Notes under the pieces: generated by a model
What the model saw: only the letters and a program-made list of their open reading frames with translations
Database searches by the model: none
What the model was told of the DNA's origin: nothing
In this document: piece after piece, positions 23,379 to 32,585 of the stretch
How positions within the stretch are numbered: the first letter of the stretch is position 1
Layout of the letters: each line of letters begins with the position of its first letter
Assembly: GCF_001509475.1 (NCBI RefSeq)
Contig: NZ_LLZG01000009.1
Location: 1-35,240 of the forward strand
DNA: 35,240 bases
Direction of reading: 5' to 3'
Source of the DNA: Streptomyces regalis
GTDB lineage: Bacteria; Actinomycetota; Actinomycetes; Streptomycetales; Streptomycetaceae
Program-made: the position numbers and the translations under genes

Positions 23379-23834
23379 TCAGAGCGCACTGCGCCCGTGC
23401 TGCCCGTACTGCTCCATCAGCCTGCCGCGGGTCAACTCCAGCCGGTGCGCGAGGATTTCGGCGACATGCCGCACCAGGGACATCCCCAGCGCCGGATCCT
23501 CCTCGCACAGCCGCAGCACCGCCGCCGCCTCGAACTCGTAGGCCCGCACGGGGCTGAACGCCTCCGCGCCGAAGTCCCACTGGTACGGCGGGAACAGCCA
23601 GGACCAGCCGAGCAGGTCGCCCGCGCCGAGGCTGGCGACGGTCACCCGCTGGATCGACGTCACCCGCTGGTCGAGGGAGACGGCTCCCGAGCGGATGACC
23701 CAGAAGCGGTCGGCCGTGCCGCCCGCCTCGAAGATCCGGGCGTCCTCCGGGAAGGAGACCTCCCGGGCGAGCGACATCAGGCGCTCACGCTGAGACGGCG
23801 GTAGGGCGGTCAGCAGTTTGATCGCTTTGGTCAT
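23379..23834 (-). CDS. Stand-alone cyclic-nucleotide-binding-domain protein
   Basis: 151 residues consisting only of a Crp-type cNMP-binding beta-roll plus C-helix: FPEDARIFEAGGTADRFWVI, RSGAVSLDQRV, GAGDLLGWSWLFPP, and the helix LVRHVAEILAHRLELTRGRL. There is no helix-turn-helix, so it is not a classical Crp regulator. The phosphate-binding cassette region reads LLGWSWLFPPYQ, lacking the RxA motif, so binding of cAMP is doubtful. gaggag precedes the ATG. The sequence style (SWLFPP, ARIFEAGG) resembles small actinobacterial proteins often linked to redox or stress genes. Role unknown. The kinase encoded at 1752-3197 carries a similar fold, but no link is implied. Confidence 0.85.
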   Translation of the reverse strand: MTKAIKLLTALPPSQRERLMSLAREVSFPEDARIFEAGGTADRFWVIRSGAVSLDQRVTSIQRVTVASLGAGDLLGWSWLFPPYQWDFGAEAFSPVRAYEFEAAAVLRLCEEDPALGMSLVRHVAEILAHRLELTRGRLMEQYGQHGRSAL

Positions 23835-24145
23835 GACACGGGGCTCCTCGCCGGCGACTGAGGTTCCGGGGCTTTCCCTGCGTCCATTTCAGCTGCTGCT
23901 GACGTCGTGAGCACCTCGGCGGAGGGCGGTTTCGGCCGGGGACCCGCGCGCTGCGGGGGCGCCGAGGGCATGAAAAAGCCCTGGCTGGACGGGGGAGACC
24001 AGCCAGGGCCGTAGGTGGTGGTGCGCGGGGGACGGATACGGTCTACCCCGTGACCACGTATGAATGAACCGTAAACCATCTACGGGGATTCTGCGTACTC
24101 GGGACCGGGGTACGTGACCGGTTTCACTCCGATCCATGTTTCCGG
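23835..24145. other. 311-base spacer with hairpin and small dyad
   Basis: No gene was recognised. The stretch holds a strong terminator hairpin (listed separately), a short dyad ccgta-N7-tacgg at 24069-24085, and AT-richer sequence around 24060-24100. This could be the 3' end of the upstream operon, promoter sequence for the cNMP-binding gene or a small RNA. Confidence 0.4.
23978..24009 (-). terminator. Rho-independent terminator
   Basis: A perfect 11-bp stem, gccctggctgg (23978-23988) with ccagccagggc (23999-24009), and a 10-base loop. On the minus strand it is followed by TTTTT (23973-23977), an unusually canonical intrinsic terminator for such GC-rich DNA. It would end a minus-strand transcript arriving from the right, 137 bases past the stop of the small gene at 24146-24367. 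Confidence 0.8.
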
Positions 24146-24367
24146 TCAGGTCTGCTCGTGGTGCTTGCCCGGGGTCAGGATCTCCTCGAGCACAGTGACC
24201 ACGGCCTCGTAGGCCAGTGTCCGTACGGCAGCGTCGCGGGCCCCGTCGGGGTCGGCCGACCGCAGTTGCTCGCTCCTCGCCCGCCACGTCCGCTCCTCCT
24301 GCCGGGCACAGGCCCTGGCGCGCTGCATGCGCCGCAACAGTTCGTCTGAGTCCACGACATCGGTCAT
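24146..24367 (-). CDS. Small hypothetical protein
   Basis: 73 residues, charged, probably helical throughout: DELLRRMQRARACARQEERT, then LAYEAVVTVLEEIL. No known domain was recognised. ATG at 24367 has ggatga just upstream and the frame begins 36 bases after the FUSC stop on the same strand, so it is probably the last gene of that unit, with the terminator at 23978-24009 downstream. Third-position GC is in line with coding sequence. Function unknown. Confidence 0.6.
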   Translation of the reverse strand: MTDVVDSDELLRRMQRARACARQEERTWRARSEQLRSADPDGARDAAVRTLAYEAVVTVLEEILTPGKHHEQT

Positions 24368-24403
24368 GTCATCCGCGTACCCCGGTATCGGCCCGATGAG
24401 CAG

Positions 24404-26648
24404 TCATCCGTCCGACGCCTTCACCGGCACACCCAGGGGACGGGCCAGACCGGCCACGCCTTCGTCGAGACGCTGCAGATGCCGCAGGACACGGTCGGTG
24501 ACCCGGCCGTAGCGCGGTGCGCCGGGCGCGGCCGGTCCGAGGAGCGAGGCGATGCTCGGGCCGGTCTCGATCCGGGCCGTGGCGTGTTCGTCGGTGACGT
24601 GAGCGGCGATCGCATCGATGTTGTGCGCGATGCGCCGTGCGGCCCGGCGCAGCCGGGGGTCCGCCGCGATCGAGGGGTGGGTGGGCAGCAGCTCTGCGGT
24701 CGCGGCCAGTGCACGTGCGTGGTACGCGCACGTCTCCAGCAGCGCGACGACGTAGCGTGCGGTCTCCCGCCGGGCCCGCAGGGGCGTGACCGGATGCGTG
24801 AGGGGCTGGGTGGCGGCACGCAGATCGGCCAGCGCCTGGTCCAGATCGCGCGCCTGGTCGAGCAGGTCGGCGGCAGGCCCGCCGCTGAGCTGCTCGACGG
24901 CGCTGCGGGTGACCTCGCCGAGCCGTTCGAGGACCGTGGCGAGGAGTTCGTTCGTACGGCGGTCCGTCTGCACCGGCAGGACCAGTGCGGCCGCGATCAC
25001 CCCGCAGGCCGCGCCGAGCGCCGTCTCCTCGATGCGCAGCACGAGCACCGAGAGGCGGTAGGTGTGCAGCAGGGTGTAGAGCAGCCCGAGCGCGGCGGTG
25101 ACGAAGAACGACACCAGCGTGTAGGACAGCGGTGCCGAGTAGAACATGGCGAAGACGAACAGCAGCACCAGCGCGAACGCCGTCCACGTGTGGCGTCCGA
25201 CGGCGCCCGCCAGCACGATCCCGGCCAGGACGCCGAGCACCGTGCCCAGCAGGCGGCGATAGCCCTTGACCAGGATCTCGCCCGTGGACGCGGTGTTGAG
25301 GAACACGATCCAGCAGGTCAGCACCGCCCAGTACCAGCGGTCCCGGGACAGCAGCTCGCCGCCGACCATGGCCAGCGCCGATCCGACGGCCACCTGCACG
25401 GCGGCACGCGTGGTGGGCCGCCGCAGTCCGGTGGGCTGCTCCGGGGCCTCCTCCGCGTCGGCGTCGAGCACGGCGTCCTCCGCGTCCAGTTCCTCGCGCG
25501 AACGGGCCGTGGCCGGGGTGTCGTCGGACTCGTCCTGGGGCCCGCCGAGGGCGATCCGCAGCCCGAGGACCGCGCGGGTGGCCTCGCCGACGGCCCGGAA
25601 GGCGTCCTGCACGGCGGGGGAGGCGTCGGGCAGATTCTCCTCGTCGCGGTAGCCGAGGAGCCGGTTGCGGACGCGGGACAGCGCGGTTCCGGTGGCCTGG
25701 CCGACCGGACGCAGGACGAGCAGGCGCAGCGCCTGCAGGTCACGGCGCAGCGTGACGGTCGCCTCCTCCCGTACGGGCAGTCGGCCGCCCGAGGGGAAGG
25801 GCGCTCCGGGCAGATGCAGGGCCAGCGTGTCCGCCCGCTCGGCGCCGCGTGCGGCGAGCAGCGACAGCCCGAGGCGCTCGGCGGCGATCTCGGCGTCCGC
25901 GACGCGCCGTTGGACGAGCCGGGCCACGGCCTCGTCGGCGGTCCCCTCCGCCAGCCGGCCCTGGATCAGCAGCGCCGTCTCGTGCAGGCGCGCGGTGCCC
26001 TCGCGCACCCGCTCCAGCGCCCGGTCCGCTTCGTCAGGACCGGCGTCCAGCAGGTCGAGCTGCGCGGACAGCAACTGGGCCAGCCGGGCGCGGAAGGCCC
26101 CGCGCAGCCGCTCGAGCACCCCCCGTCGGCGTCTCGGGAACGAGGACGAAACGCACCAGCGCGCTGCACGCGAAGGCCACGGCGACCGCGCCGTACAGCG
26201 CGGGCAGAGCAGAGATGGTCGCGCCGACGAACAGGGACACGAAGTAGATCTGGAAGCCGATCAGGCCGAGCGCGGTGCCGCGGTCGCCGAACCTGCGGCC
26301 GTAGACGGCACAGAAGATGAGCGCGACGAAGACGAGGTCGCCGGCCACGACACGGCTGTGCAGAGCCGCCGCCAACGTCATGGACGCCAGCGCCGCCGGC
26401 AGGCCCAGGGCGAGCGTGACGGCCTGCTGTCCGCGCTGCTTCTCCCGGATGGCGAAGGTGGCGACCATCGCCGCCAGGGCCCCCGCCACCAGGTGGGTCA
26501 CATCGGTGCCCTGCAGGGCGAGCACGGCGACCGCGAGGGCGATCGCGCCCGCCGTGCGCAGCCCGGCGGTCAGCCGCAGCAGTCCGGGGTCCGACGCCGC
26601 GACACGGTCACGCAGTCGCGCCCGCACCGGCCGTCCCACTGCCCTCAC
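24404..26648 (-). pseudogene. FUSC-family membrane protein, frameshifted
   Basis: Two frames form one FUSC (fusaric-acid-resistance/aromatic efflux type) protein of about 745 residues. The N-terminal frame (GTG 26648 to about 26125) holds the first transmembrane bundle: ITLAVAVLALQ-like segments, MVATFAIREKQRGQQ and FQIYFVSLFVGA, ending ALVRFVLVPETP. The C-terminal frame (26119 to 24404) continues VLERLRGAFRARLAQLL, a long cytosolic helical region, a second bundle (WYWAVLTCWIVFLN, GTVLGVLAGIVLAGAVG) and a C-terminal helical part. The break lies in a run of six G (26119-26124 on the plus strand as C). Five Gs would restore a single frame (TG-VLERL). Possible causes: true mutation, sequencing error or slippage. 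A GTG exists at 26119, but a split into two working proteins seems unlikely. Aromatic or toxic-compound export is the family guess only. Confidence 0.85.
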
Positions 26649-26716
26649 GCCGCCGTACTCTCTCCCGCTCTCTCCCCGTTCATGCCCCGGATCGCGGTCC
26701 GGCCGAGGCCGTCACC

Positions 26717-28093
26717 TCACCCATCCGTCCCCTCGGCGCCGTCCTTCCCGGTGACCTGTGCCCGCAGCTGCTCCGGCGTCAGATACGCGTGGACGAACTC
26801 GAAGTCCTTGAGCTTGGCCGGCCTGCGCGACTGGAACCCGGTGCGCACGAAATCGTCCCCGGCGACGGCGTTGAGCAGCCAGTTCGTCATGACGCGGGTC
26901 TTGGCGACGTTGGTGCGCAGCGCCGACCAGTGGTAGCCGCGGGCGACGGCGAGGGCGGGCAGGCCCTTCAGCTCGACGCCGAGGGGCTTGGAGACGGCGT
27001 CGCGGCCGCCGAGGTCGACGACCAGGCCGAGATCCTTGTGCTTGTACGGCCGCAGCGGCTGGTTGCGCAGGGCCGCGATGACGTTGTCGGCGACGACCTT
27101 GCCCTGGCGCATGGCGTGCTGGGCGGTGGGCGGGCAGACGGCGCCCTCCTCCTCCTTCGCCACGTCGGGTACCGCGGCGGCGTCACCGAGGGCGAACACG
27201 CCGTCGTGGCCCGGCAGGCTCATCTCGGCCGTGACCGCGAGCCGCCCCCGGACCGTCTCCGCGCCGAGCGTGCCGATGAGCGGACTGGCGGCGACACCGG
27301 CGGTCCAGATCAGGGTCCGGGTGGGGACGACGCGGCCGTCGGTGAAGGTGACCTCGTCGGGACCCGCCTTCGCGATGGACACGCCCAGGGAGATCTCGAT
27401 GCCCCGCTTGCGCAGGATCTCCTGGGCGTCACTGCCCAGCTTCTCGCCGAGCTCGGGCATCAGCCTCGGCGCGATGTCGATCAGATGCCACCTGATCAGC
27501 TTCGGGTCGAGCCGCGGATAGCGCTTGACCGCGTTATGGGTCAGCTGCTGCAGACACGCGGCCGTCTCGGTGCCCGCGTAACCGCCGCCGACCACCACGA
27601 ACTGCAGCCGTGCGGCGCGCTCGGCCGGATCGTGGCTGGCGTCGGCGAGGTCCAGCTGGGAGATGACGTGATCGCGAAGGTACGCGGCCTCCGCGAGCGT
27701 CTTCATGCCGTACGCGTTGTCGGTGAGCCCCGGGATGTCGAAGGTGCGGGTGATGCTGCCGGGGGCCAGGACGATGTAGTCGTACGGCTCGTTGACGACC
27801 TCGTCGGTGATGGTGCGGATGACGCAGACCTTGGCACCGAGGTCCACGCCGATGGCGCCGCCCGGGATGATCCGGGTGCGGTACTTGCGGCTGCGACGCA
27901 GCGACAGGGCGATCGACTGGGGCGTCAGGACGCCGGAGGCTACCTGGGGCAGCAACGGCAGGTAGAGCTGGTAGGAGGACGGCGTCACCAAGGTGATCTC
28001 GGCCTCGTCGGGGGAGAGTTTGCGTTCCAGCCGGCGAACGCAGCCGACTCCGGCGAAGCCTGCGCCAACCACCAGGATCCTGGGTCGTGTCAC
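26717..28093 (-). CDS. Type II NADH dehydrogenase-like flavoprotein
   Basis: 458 residues from the GTG at 28093, preceded by aaggga. Two dinucleotide-binding folds are visible: FAD site ILVVGAGFAGVG (6-17), NAD(P)H site FVVVGGGYAGTETA (165-178), and GVFALGDAAAV near the C-terminal third, followed by PPTAQHAMRQG. The end has a C-terminal membrane-association-like segment (NWLLNAVAGDDFVRTGFQSR). This is the single-subunit NDH-2 group that passes electrons from NADH to quinone at the inner membrane face without proton pumping; other members of the same fold reduce other acceptors. An upstream frame extension to 28189 has no support. It sits alone between the FUSC gene (68 bases downstream) and the acyl-CoA synthetase gene (222 bases upstream). 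Confidence 0.9.
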   Translation of the reverse strand: MTRPRILVVGAGFAGVGCVRRLERKLSPDEAEITLVTPSSYQLYLPLLPQVASGVLTPQSIALSLRRSRKYRTRIIPGGAIGVDLGAKVCVIRTITDEVVNEPYDYIVLAPGSITRTFDIPGLTDNAYGMKTLAEAAYLRDHVISQLDLADASHDPAERAARLQFVVVGGGYAGTETAACLQQLTHNAVKRYPRLDPKLIRWHLIDIAPRLMPELGEKLGSDAQEILRKRGIEISLGVSIAKAGPDEVTFTDGRVVPTRTLIWTAGVAASPLIGTLGAETVRGRLAVTAEMSLPGHDGVFALGDAAAVPDVAKEEEGAVCPPTAQHAMRQGKVVADNVIAALRNQPLRPYKHKDLGLVVDLGGRDAVSKPLGVELKGLPALAVARGYHWSALRTNVAKTRVMTNWLLNAVAGDDFVRTGFQSRRPAKLKDFEFVHAYLTPEQLRAQVTGKDGAEGTDG

Positions 28094-28315
28094 GGTGATG
28101 TTCCCTTCTGCGGCTCCAGGCGGTCTGCCTCGACGTCGTTCGCCTGCCCCTGGATCGCTGCTTCGCACGCATCGATCCCACCGCGCCACCGGCCGTTCCG
28201 CCAGCCGGGTGCGGCAGGCAGATGAACCCGTCGACAGCCACCCTGCCCCAACCTGCGCGGGGGCACACCGGTTCGGAAGCGAAAGACATGTACGAGTGTT
28301 CGAGGAAGGGCGCGC

Positions 28316-30223
28316 TCAGCGGAAGACGTTGTCCGCGTCGTCCCAGTGCGCCAGCTCGTCCACCACGTGGTCCCGGGGCGCGCGCGAGCGGGCCTGGTAC
28401 ATCGCGTCGATCTGCAGCGCGTAGTGCCGCACGATCGCGTCCCGGCGCAGCTTCATCGACGGCGTCAGCAAGCCGCTGGCCACGTCGAAGGTCTCCGGCA
28501 GCACCCGGAACACGCGGATGGACTCCGAGCGGGACACCGCGCTGTTGGCGGCGGCCATGGCCCGGGCGAGCTCCTCCCGCAGCGCGTTCTCCTCCCGCGC
28601 CTGACGGATCCGCGCGTCGCTGCGCACCGCGAGGGACTCGCGCCAGTACGCCAGGAAGTCCGGGTCCAGGGTGATCAGGGCACCGACGCAGGGCCGGTTG
28701 TCGCCCACGACCACCGCCTGATGGATCATCGGATGCTGCCTCAGGCGCTGCTCCAGGAGCGCCGGGGAGACGCTCTTGCCGCTGCTCGTGATGATGACGT
28801 CCTTCTTGCGCCCGGTGATCGTCAGATAGCCGTCGGAGTCCAGCCGCCCGAGGTCCCCGGTGGCCAGCCAGCCGCCGCGCAGTGCCGCCCGCGTCGAGGC
28901 CTCGTCGTTGACGTAGCCCTGGAACACCGACGGCCCCCGCACCAGGATCTCCCCGTCGTCGGCCACCCGGATGTCCATGCCCGGCAGCGCCTGCCCGACC
29001 GTCCCCGACATCTCCCGGCCCGGCGGCTGCGCCGTGACCCCGCCGCTGGTTTCGGTGAGGCCGTAGGCGTCGTTCACGTAGATGCCGATGCCCTCGTAGA
29101 ACAGGGAGAGTTCACGGTTCAGGGGCGAGCCGCCGGACGTCGCCCGGCACACTCTGCCGCCCAGCGCGGCCCGCAGCTTGCGGTACACCGTCCGTTCGTA
29201 CAGGGCGTGTTGCAGCCGAAGATCGAAACCGGGCCCGGGCCCGCCGCCCAGCCGCTGCCGTTCCAGAGCCGCCGCGAAGTCCCGCGCGGTGTCCGCGGCT
29301 CGCTCGAACAGCGCACCCCGGCCCGCTTGTTGAGCCGTACGCAGAAAGTTCTTGTAGATCTTCTCGAAGATCGACGGTACGGCGCAGAAGTAGGTGGGGC
29401 GGAACGTACGCAGCGCCGCCGACAGTGCCGCCTCGCTCAGGTCGGGCTCGTGGCCCATCATCATTCCGCCGCGGATGCACAGCCCCTGCACCACCAGGCC
29501 GTACACATGGGAGAAGGGCAGGAAGGCAAGCACCGACGCCTGCTGCTCGCCGGGCGGGATCACCGTGTGGCCCCAGCCCGCGAGGAGTGTGTCGCAGGGG
29601 CTCGCCAGCCCGCGGTGGCTCAGCGCACAGCCCAGGGGACGGCCCGTTGTGCCGGAGGTGTACATGACGGCGGCAGTGGAGTCCGGCAGCACGATGCGGC
29701 GCAGCGACTCGACCGTGGCGAGCGGGATGAACTCGCCCCGCTCCACGAGCTGCTGCAACCCTCCCGCGTCCAGCTGCCAGACATGGCGCAGCCGCGGCAG
29801 CGATCCGCACACGGAGCCGACCGTCATGACCGCCTGCTCGTCCTCGACGACCACGGCCACGCACTCGGCGTCCCGCAGGATCCACTCGACCTGGTCGCGC
29901 GACGACGTCGGATAGATGGGGACCACCTCGGCGCCCACCGCCCACAACGCGTAGCTGAGCACCGTCCACTCGTAACGTGTGCGCGCCATGATGGCCACCC
30001 GGTGGCCCGGTGTGATCCCGGACGCGATCAGTCCCTTGGCCAGATCGGTCACTTCGTCGCGCAGTTCCACGGCGGTCACCTCCTCCCAGGTGGTGGAGGA
30101 GGGGTCGGGGCGGCGCGCGAGCATCGGCAGTGTGGGATCGAGGGCCGCCGTCTCGAAGACGCTGTCGGCGAGCCCCCCTGTGAAGGGCGTGACGGTCGGG
30201 GGAGCGAGGCCGAGATCGCGCAT
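28316..30223 (-). CDS. Long-chain fatty acid-CoA ligase (AMP-forming)
   Basis: 635 residues of the ANL superfamily. Motifs in order: P-loop TSGTTGRPLG (189-198), then FLPFSHVYG, the A5 motif YGLTETSGG, the hinge region GWLATGDLGRLDSDGYL followed by GRKKDVIITSSGKSVSP, and LTPSMKLRRD near the end with the expected adenylation Lys. The P-loop Lys usual in TSGTTGxPKG is Leu (197). The N-terminal region (TTWEEVTAVEL, GITPGHRVAIMARTRYEW) is typical of FadD15-like long-chain enzymes. Reaction: fatty acid + ATP + CoA to acyl-CoA, AMP and PPi. Cytosolic or membrane-associated. aggag lies 6 bases before the ATG. A palindrome lies further upstream. Substrate chain length is inferred from family. Confidence 0.9.
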   Translation of the reverse strand: MRDLGLAPPTVTPFTGGLADSVFETAALDPTLPMLARRPDPSSTTWEEVTAVELRDEVTDLAKGLIASGITPGHRVAIMARTRYEWTVLSYALWAVGAEVVPIYPTSSRDQVEWILRDAECVAVVVEDEQAVMTVGSVCGSLPRLRHVWQLDAGGLQQLVERGEFIPLATVESLRRIVLPDSTAAVMYTSGTTGRPLGCALSHRGLASPCDTLLAGWGHTVIPPGEQQASVLAFLPFSHVYGLVVQGLCIRGGMMMGHEPDLSEAALSAALRTFRPTYFCAVPSIFEKIYKNFLRTAQQAGRGALFERAADTARDFAAALERQRLGGGPGPGFDLRLQHALYERTVYRKLRAALGGRVCRATSGGSPLNRELSLFYEGIGIYVNDAYGLTETSGGVTAQPPGREMSGTVGQALPGMDIRVADDGEILVRGPSVFQGYVNDEASTRAALRGGWLATGDLGRLDSDGYLTITGRKKDVIITSSGKSVSPALLEQRLRQHPMIHQAVVVGDNRPCVGALITLDPDFLAYWRESLAVRSDARIRQAREENALREELARAMAAANSAVSRSESIRVFRVLPETFDVASGLLTPSMKLRRDAIVRHYALQIDAMYQARSRAPRDHVVDELAHWDDADNVFR

Positions 30224-30255
30224 GCGCTGCTCCTGATGCGTACTGGGTGTGACGT

Positions 30256-30279
30256 CACCGATGAGTACTGTTATCGGTG
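30256..30279. promoter_or_regulatory. Palindromic site upstream of the acyl-CoA ligase gene
   Basis: caccgat (30256-30262) and atcggtg (30273-30279) form a perfect 7-bp inverted repeat with a 10-base centre, 33-56 bases before the ligase ATG. It looks like an operator, for example for a FadR/TetR-type fatty-acid regulator, though none is encoded nearby. Confidence 0.55.
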
Positions 30280-30356
30280 CTGCCCGAATCTAGCCCAGCT
30301 GAGAGCGCGTGGTGTCGAGAACTGACAATTGATCCCGTTCGGTGATCTCGGCTCGG

Positions 30357-32581
30357 TCAGGGTGACAGCCACACCGTGGCGAGCGGAGGCAACGTCAACC
30401 GAATGTGCCCGTCCTCCGGTTTGAGGGGGTCGGGGTTGGTGACGTCGCTCCCGCCGTAGTGCGCGGCATCGGTGTTGAGGGTCTCCTGCCAGGCGTCGAT
30501 GTGGTCCGGCACCCACAGGCGGTAGTCGTGGCGGACGACGGGGGAGAAGTTGGAGACGGCGAGCAGGACGTCGCCGTCGGCGCCGAACCGCAGGAAGGCG
30601 AAGACGTTGTCGTCGGCGGCGTCGCCGAGCACCCATTGGAAGCCGGCGGGGTCGGTGTCCCGCTCCCACAGGGCAGGCGTCGCCCGGTAGAACGTGTTGA
30701 GGTCACGGACCAGGTCCTGCACGCCCCGATGGTCACCCGCGGACGCATACCCGGGATCCAGCAGCCACCACTCCGGCCCGTGCGCCTGCGACCACTCCGC
30801 GCCCTGGGCGAACTCCTGGCCCATGAAGAGGAGCTGCTTGCCGGGGTGGGCCCACATGAAGCCCAGGTACGCCCGGTGGTTGGCACGTCGCTGCCACCAG
30901 TCGCCGGGCATCTTGGAGACCAGCGACCGCTTGCCGTGCACCACCTCGTCGTGGGAGATGGGGAGGACGTAGTTCTCGCTGTAGGCGTACACCATCGAGA
31001 AGGTCATCTCGTTGTGGAGGTCATCTCGTTGTGGTGGTACTTGCGGTGGACCGGCTCCTTGGTGATGTACTGCAGCGAGTCGTGCATCCAGCCCATGTTC
31101 CACTTCAGCCCGAACCCCAGCCCGCCGCTGTCGGTCGGCCGGGTCACCCCGCCCCAGGCGGTCGACTCCTCCGCGATCGTGACGACCCCCGGGTTGCGCC
31201 GGTACACGGTCGCGTTCATCTCCTGCAGGAACGCCATCGCGTCCAGATCCTCCCGCCCGCCGAAGACGTTCGGCGCCCACTGCCCGGAGTCCCTCGAGTA
31301 GTCGAGGTAGAGCATGGAGGCCACGGCGTCCACCCGGAGCCCGTCGATGTGGAACTCCTCGCACCAGTACGTGGCGTTGGCGACGAGGAAGTTGCGCACC
31401 TCGGTACGCCCGTAGTCGAACTCGAACGTCCCCCAGTCGGGATGCTCGGCCCGCCGCGAGTCTCCGGGCTCGTACAACGGGTCCCCGTCGAACCGGGCCA
31501 GCGCCCAGTCGTCCTTGGGGAAGTGGGCCGGCACCCAGTCCACGATCACCCCGATGCCGGCCTGGTGCAGCGCGTCCACCAGGTACTTGAAGTCGTCGGG
31601 CGTCCCGAGCCGTGCGGTCGGCGCGTAGAAGCCGGTGACCTGATAGCCCCAGGAACCGGCGAAGGGGTGCTGCGCGACCGGCATGAGCTCGACATGGGTG
31701 AAGCCGAGGTCGCGGACGTACGCGGGCAGCTCCTCAGCGAGTTGACGGTAGGTCAGACCCGGTCGCCACGACGGGAGGTGAACCTCGTAGACCGAGAAGG
31801 GGGCTTGGTGCACCGGGACGTCACCCCGGTGCGCCATCCACCTCTCGTCGCCCCACTCGTAGTGCGAGGCGTGCACGATCGACGCCGTGTCGGGCGGGAC
31901 CTCCGCGCAGCGCGCCATCGGGTCGGCCTTGAGGAAGCGGTGACCGTACCGGGAAGTGATCTCGAACTTGTACCGGGTGCCCTCGCCGATGCCCGGCAGG
32001 AACAGCTCCCACACCCCGGACGCCCCGAGGGACCGCATCGGGAACGCCGTCCCGTCCCAGCAGGTGAAGTCCCCGGCGACCCGCACGCCTTGGGCGTTCG
32101 GTGCCCAGACCGTGAAGCGGGTGCCGGCCACGCCCTGATGGGTCATCGGCTCGGCGCCGAGCGCCTTCCACAGCTCCTCGTGCCGGCCCTCGCGGATGAG
32201 GTGGAGGTCGAGCTCGCCGAGGGCGGGCACAAAGCGGTACGGGTCGTGGACCTCGCGCTCGTCGGCCCCGCCCTCCTCGTACGAGACCAGCAGCGTGTAC
32301 GCGGGGATCGCGTCCAGCGGCAGTACGCAGGAGAAGAGGCCGTCGCCCTCCGAGACGAGCGCGGTGCGCTCGCCGTCGACCACGAAGCTCACCGCACGCG
32401 CGAACGGGCGCAGTGCCCGCAGGGCGATCCCGCCCGGGACCGGATGCGCCCCGAGCAGCGCGTGCGGATCGTGGTGGGCGCCCGACAGCAGGCGCCCACG
32501 GTCGGCCGGGTCCAGGGGAGGCGCGGCGGCGTTCCGGCCCGGTCCGGCCGACTCGGGGCGCGAGGTCTCGTGCAGGGCCAT
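30357..32581 (-). pseudogene. glgB: 1,4-alpha-glucan branching enzyme, disrupted by a 17-bp duplication
   Basis: GlgB transfers part of a linear alpha-1,4 glucan chain to an alpha-1,6 branch. N-terminal carbohydrate-binding modules (about 30-250), then the GH13 barrel: AELMPV-like [51 protein letters not shown] (nucleophile Asp) and VVTIAEEST (acid Glu), all in one frame to about 31035. After a frame change comes the rest: YVLPISHDEVVHGKRSL (third acid Asp), LLFMGQEFAQGAEWS and the C-terminal beta domain. At 31001-31034 aggtcatctcgttgtgg occurs twice in tandem. Removing one copy restores [17 protein letters not shown] and a 735-residue protein. As written, the frame stops in LNEMTSTTR and lacks the third catalytic Asp. 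SD aggag is before the ATG; a 4-base gap follows mak. Streptomycetes often have a second glgB. Confidence 0.93.
31001..31034. repeat. Perfect 17-bp tandem duplication inside glgB
   Basis: Two identical copies of aggtcatctcgttgtgg, at 31001-31017 and 31018-31034. The unit is not a multiple of three, so one copy too many shifts the glgB frame. Identity of the copies suggests a very recent event or an assembly artefact. Confidence 0.95.
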
Positions 32582-32585
32582 GGGG

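Noticed and set aside
24404..26119. The C-terminal FUSC half as an independent gene starting at GTG 26119
   Set aside because: It would lack the first membrane bundle, and the two frames join seamlessly with one fewer G.
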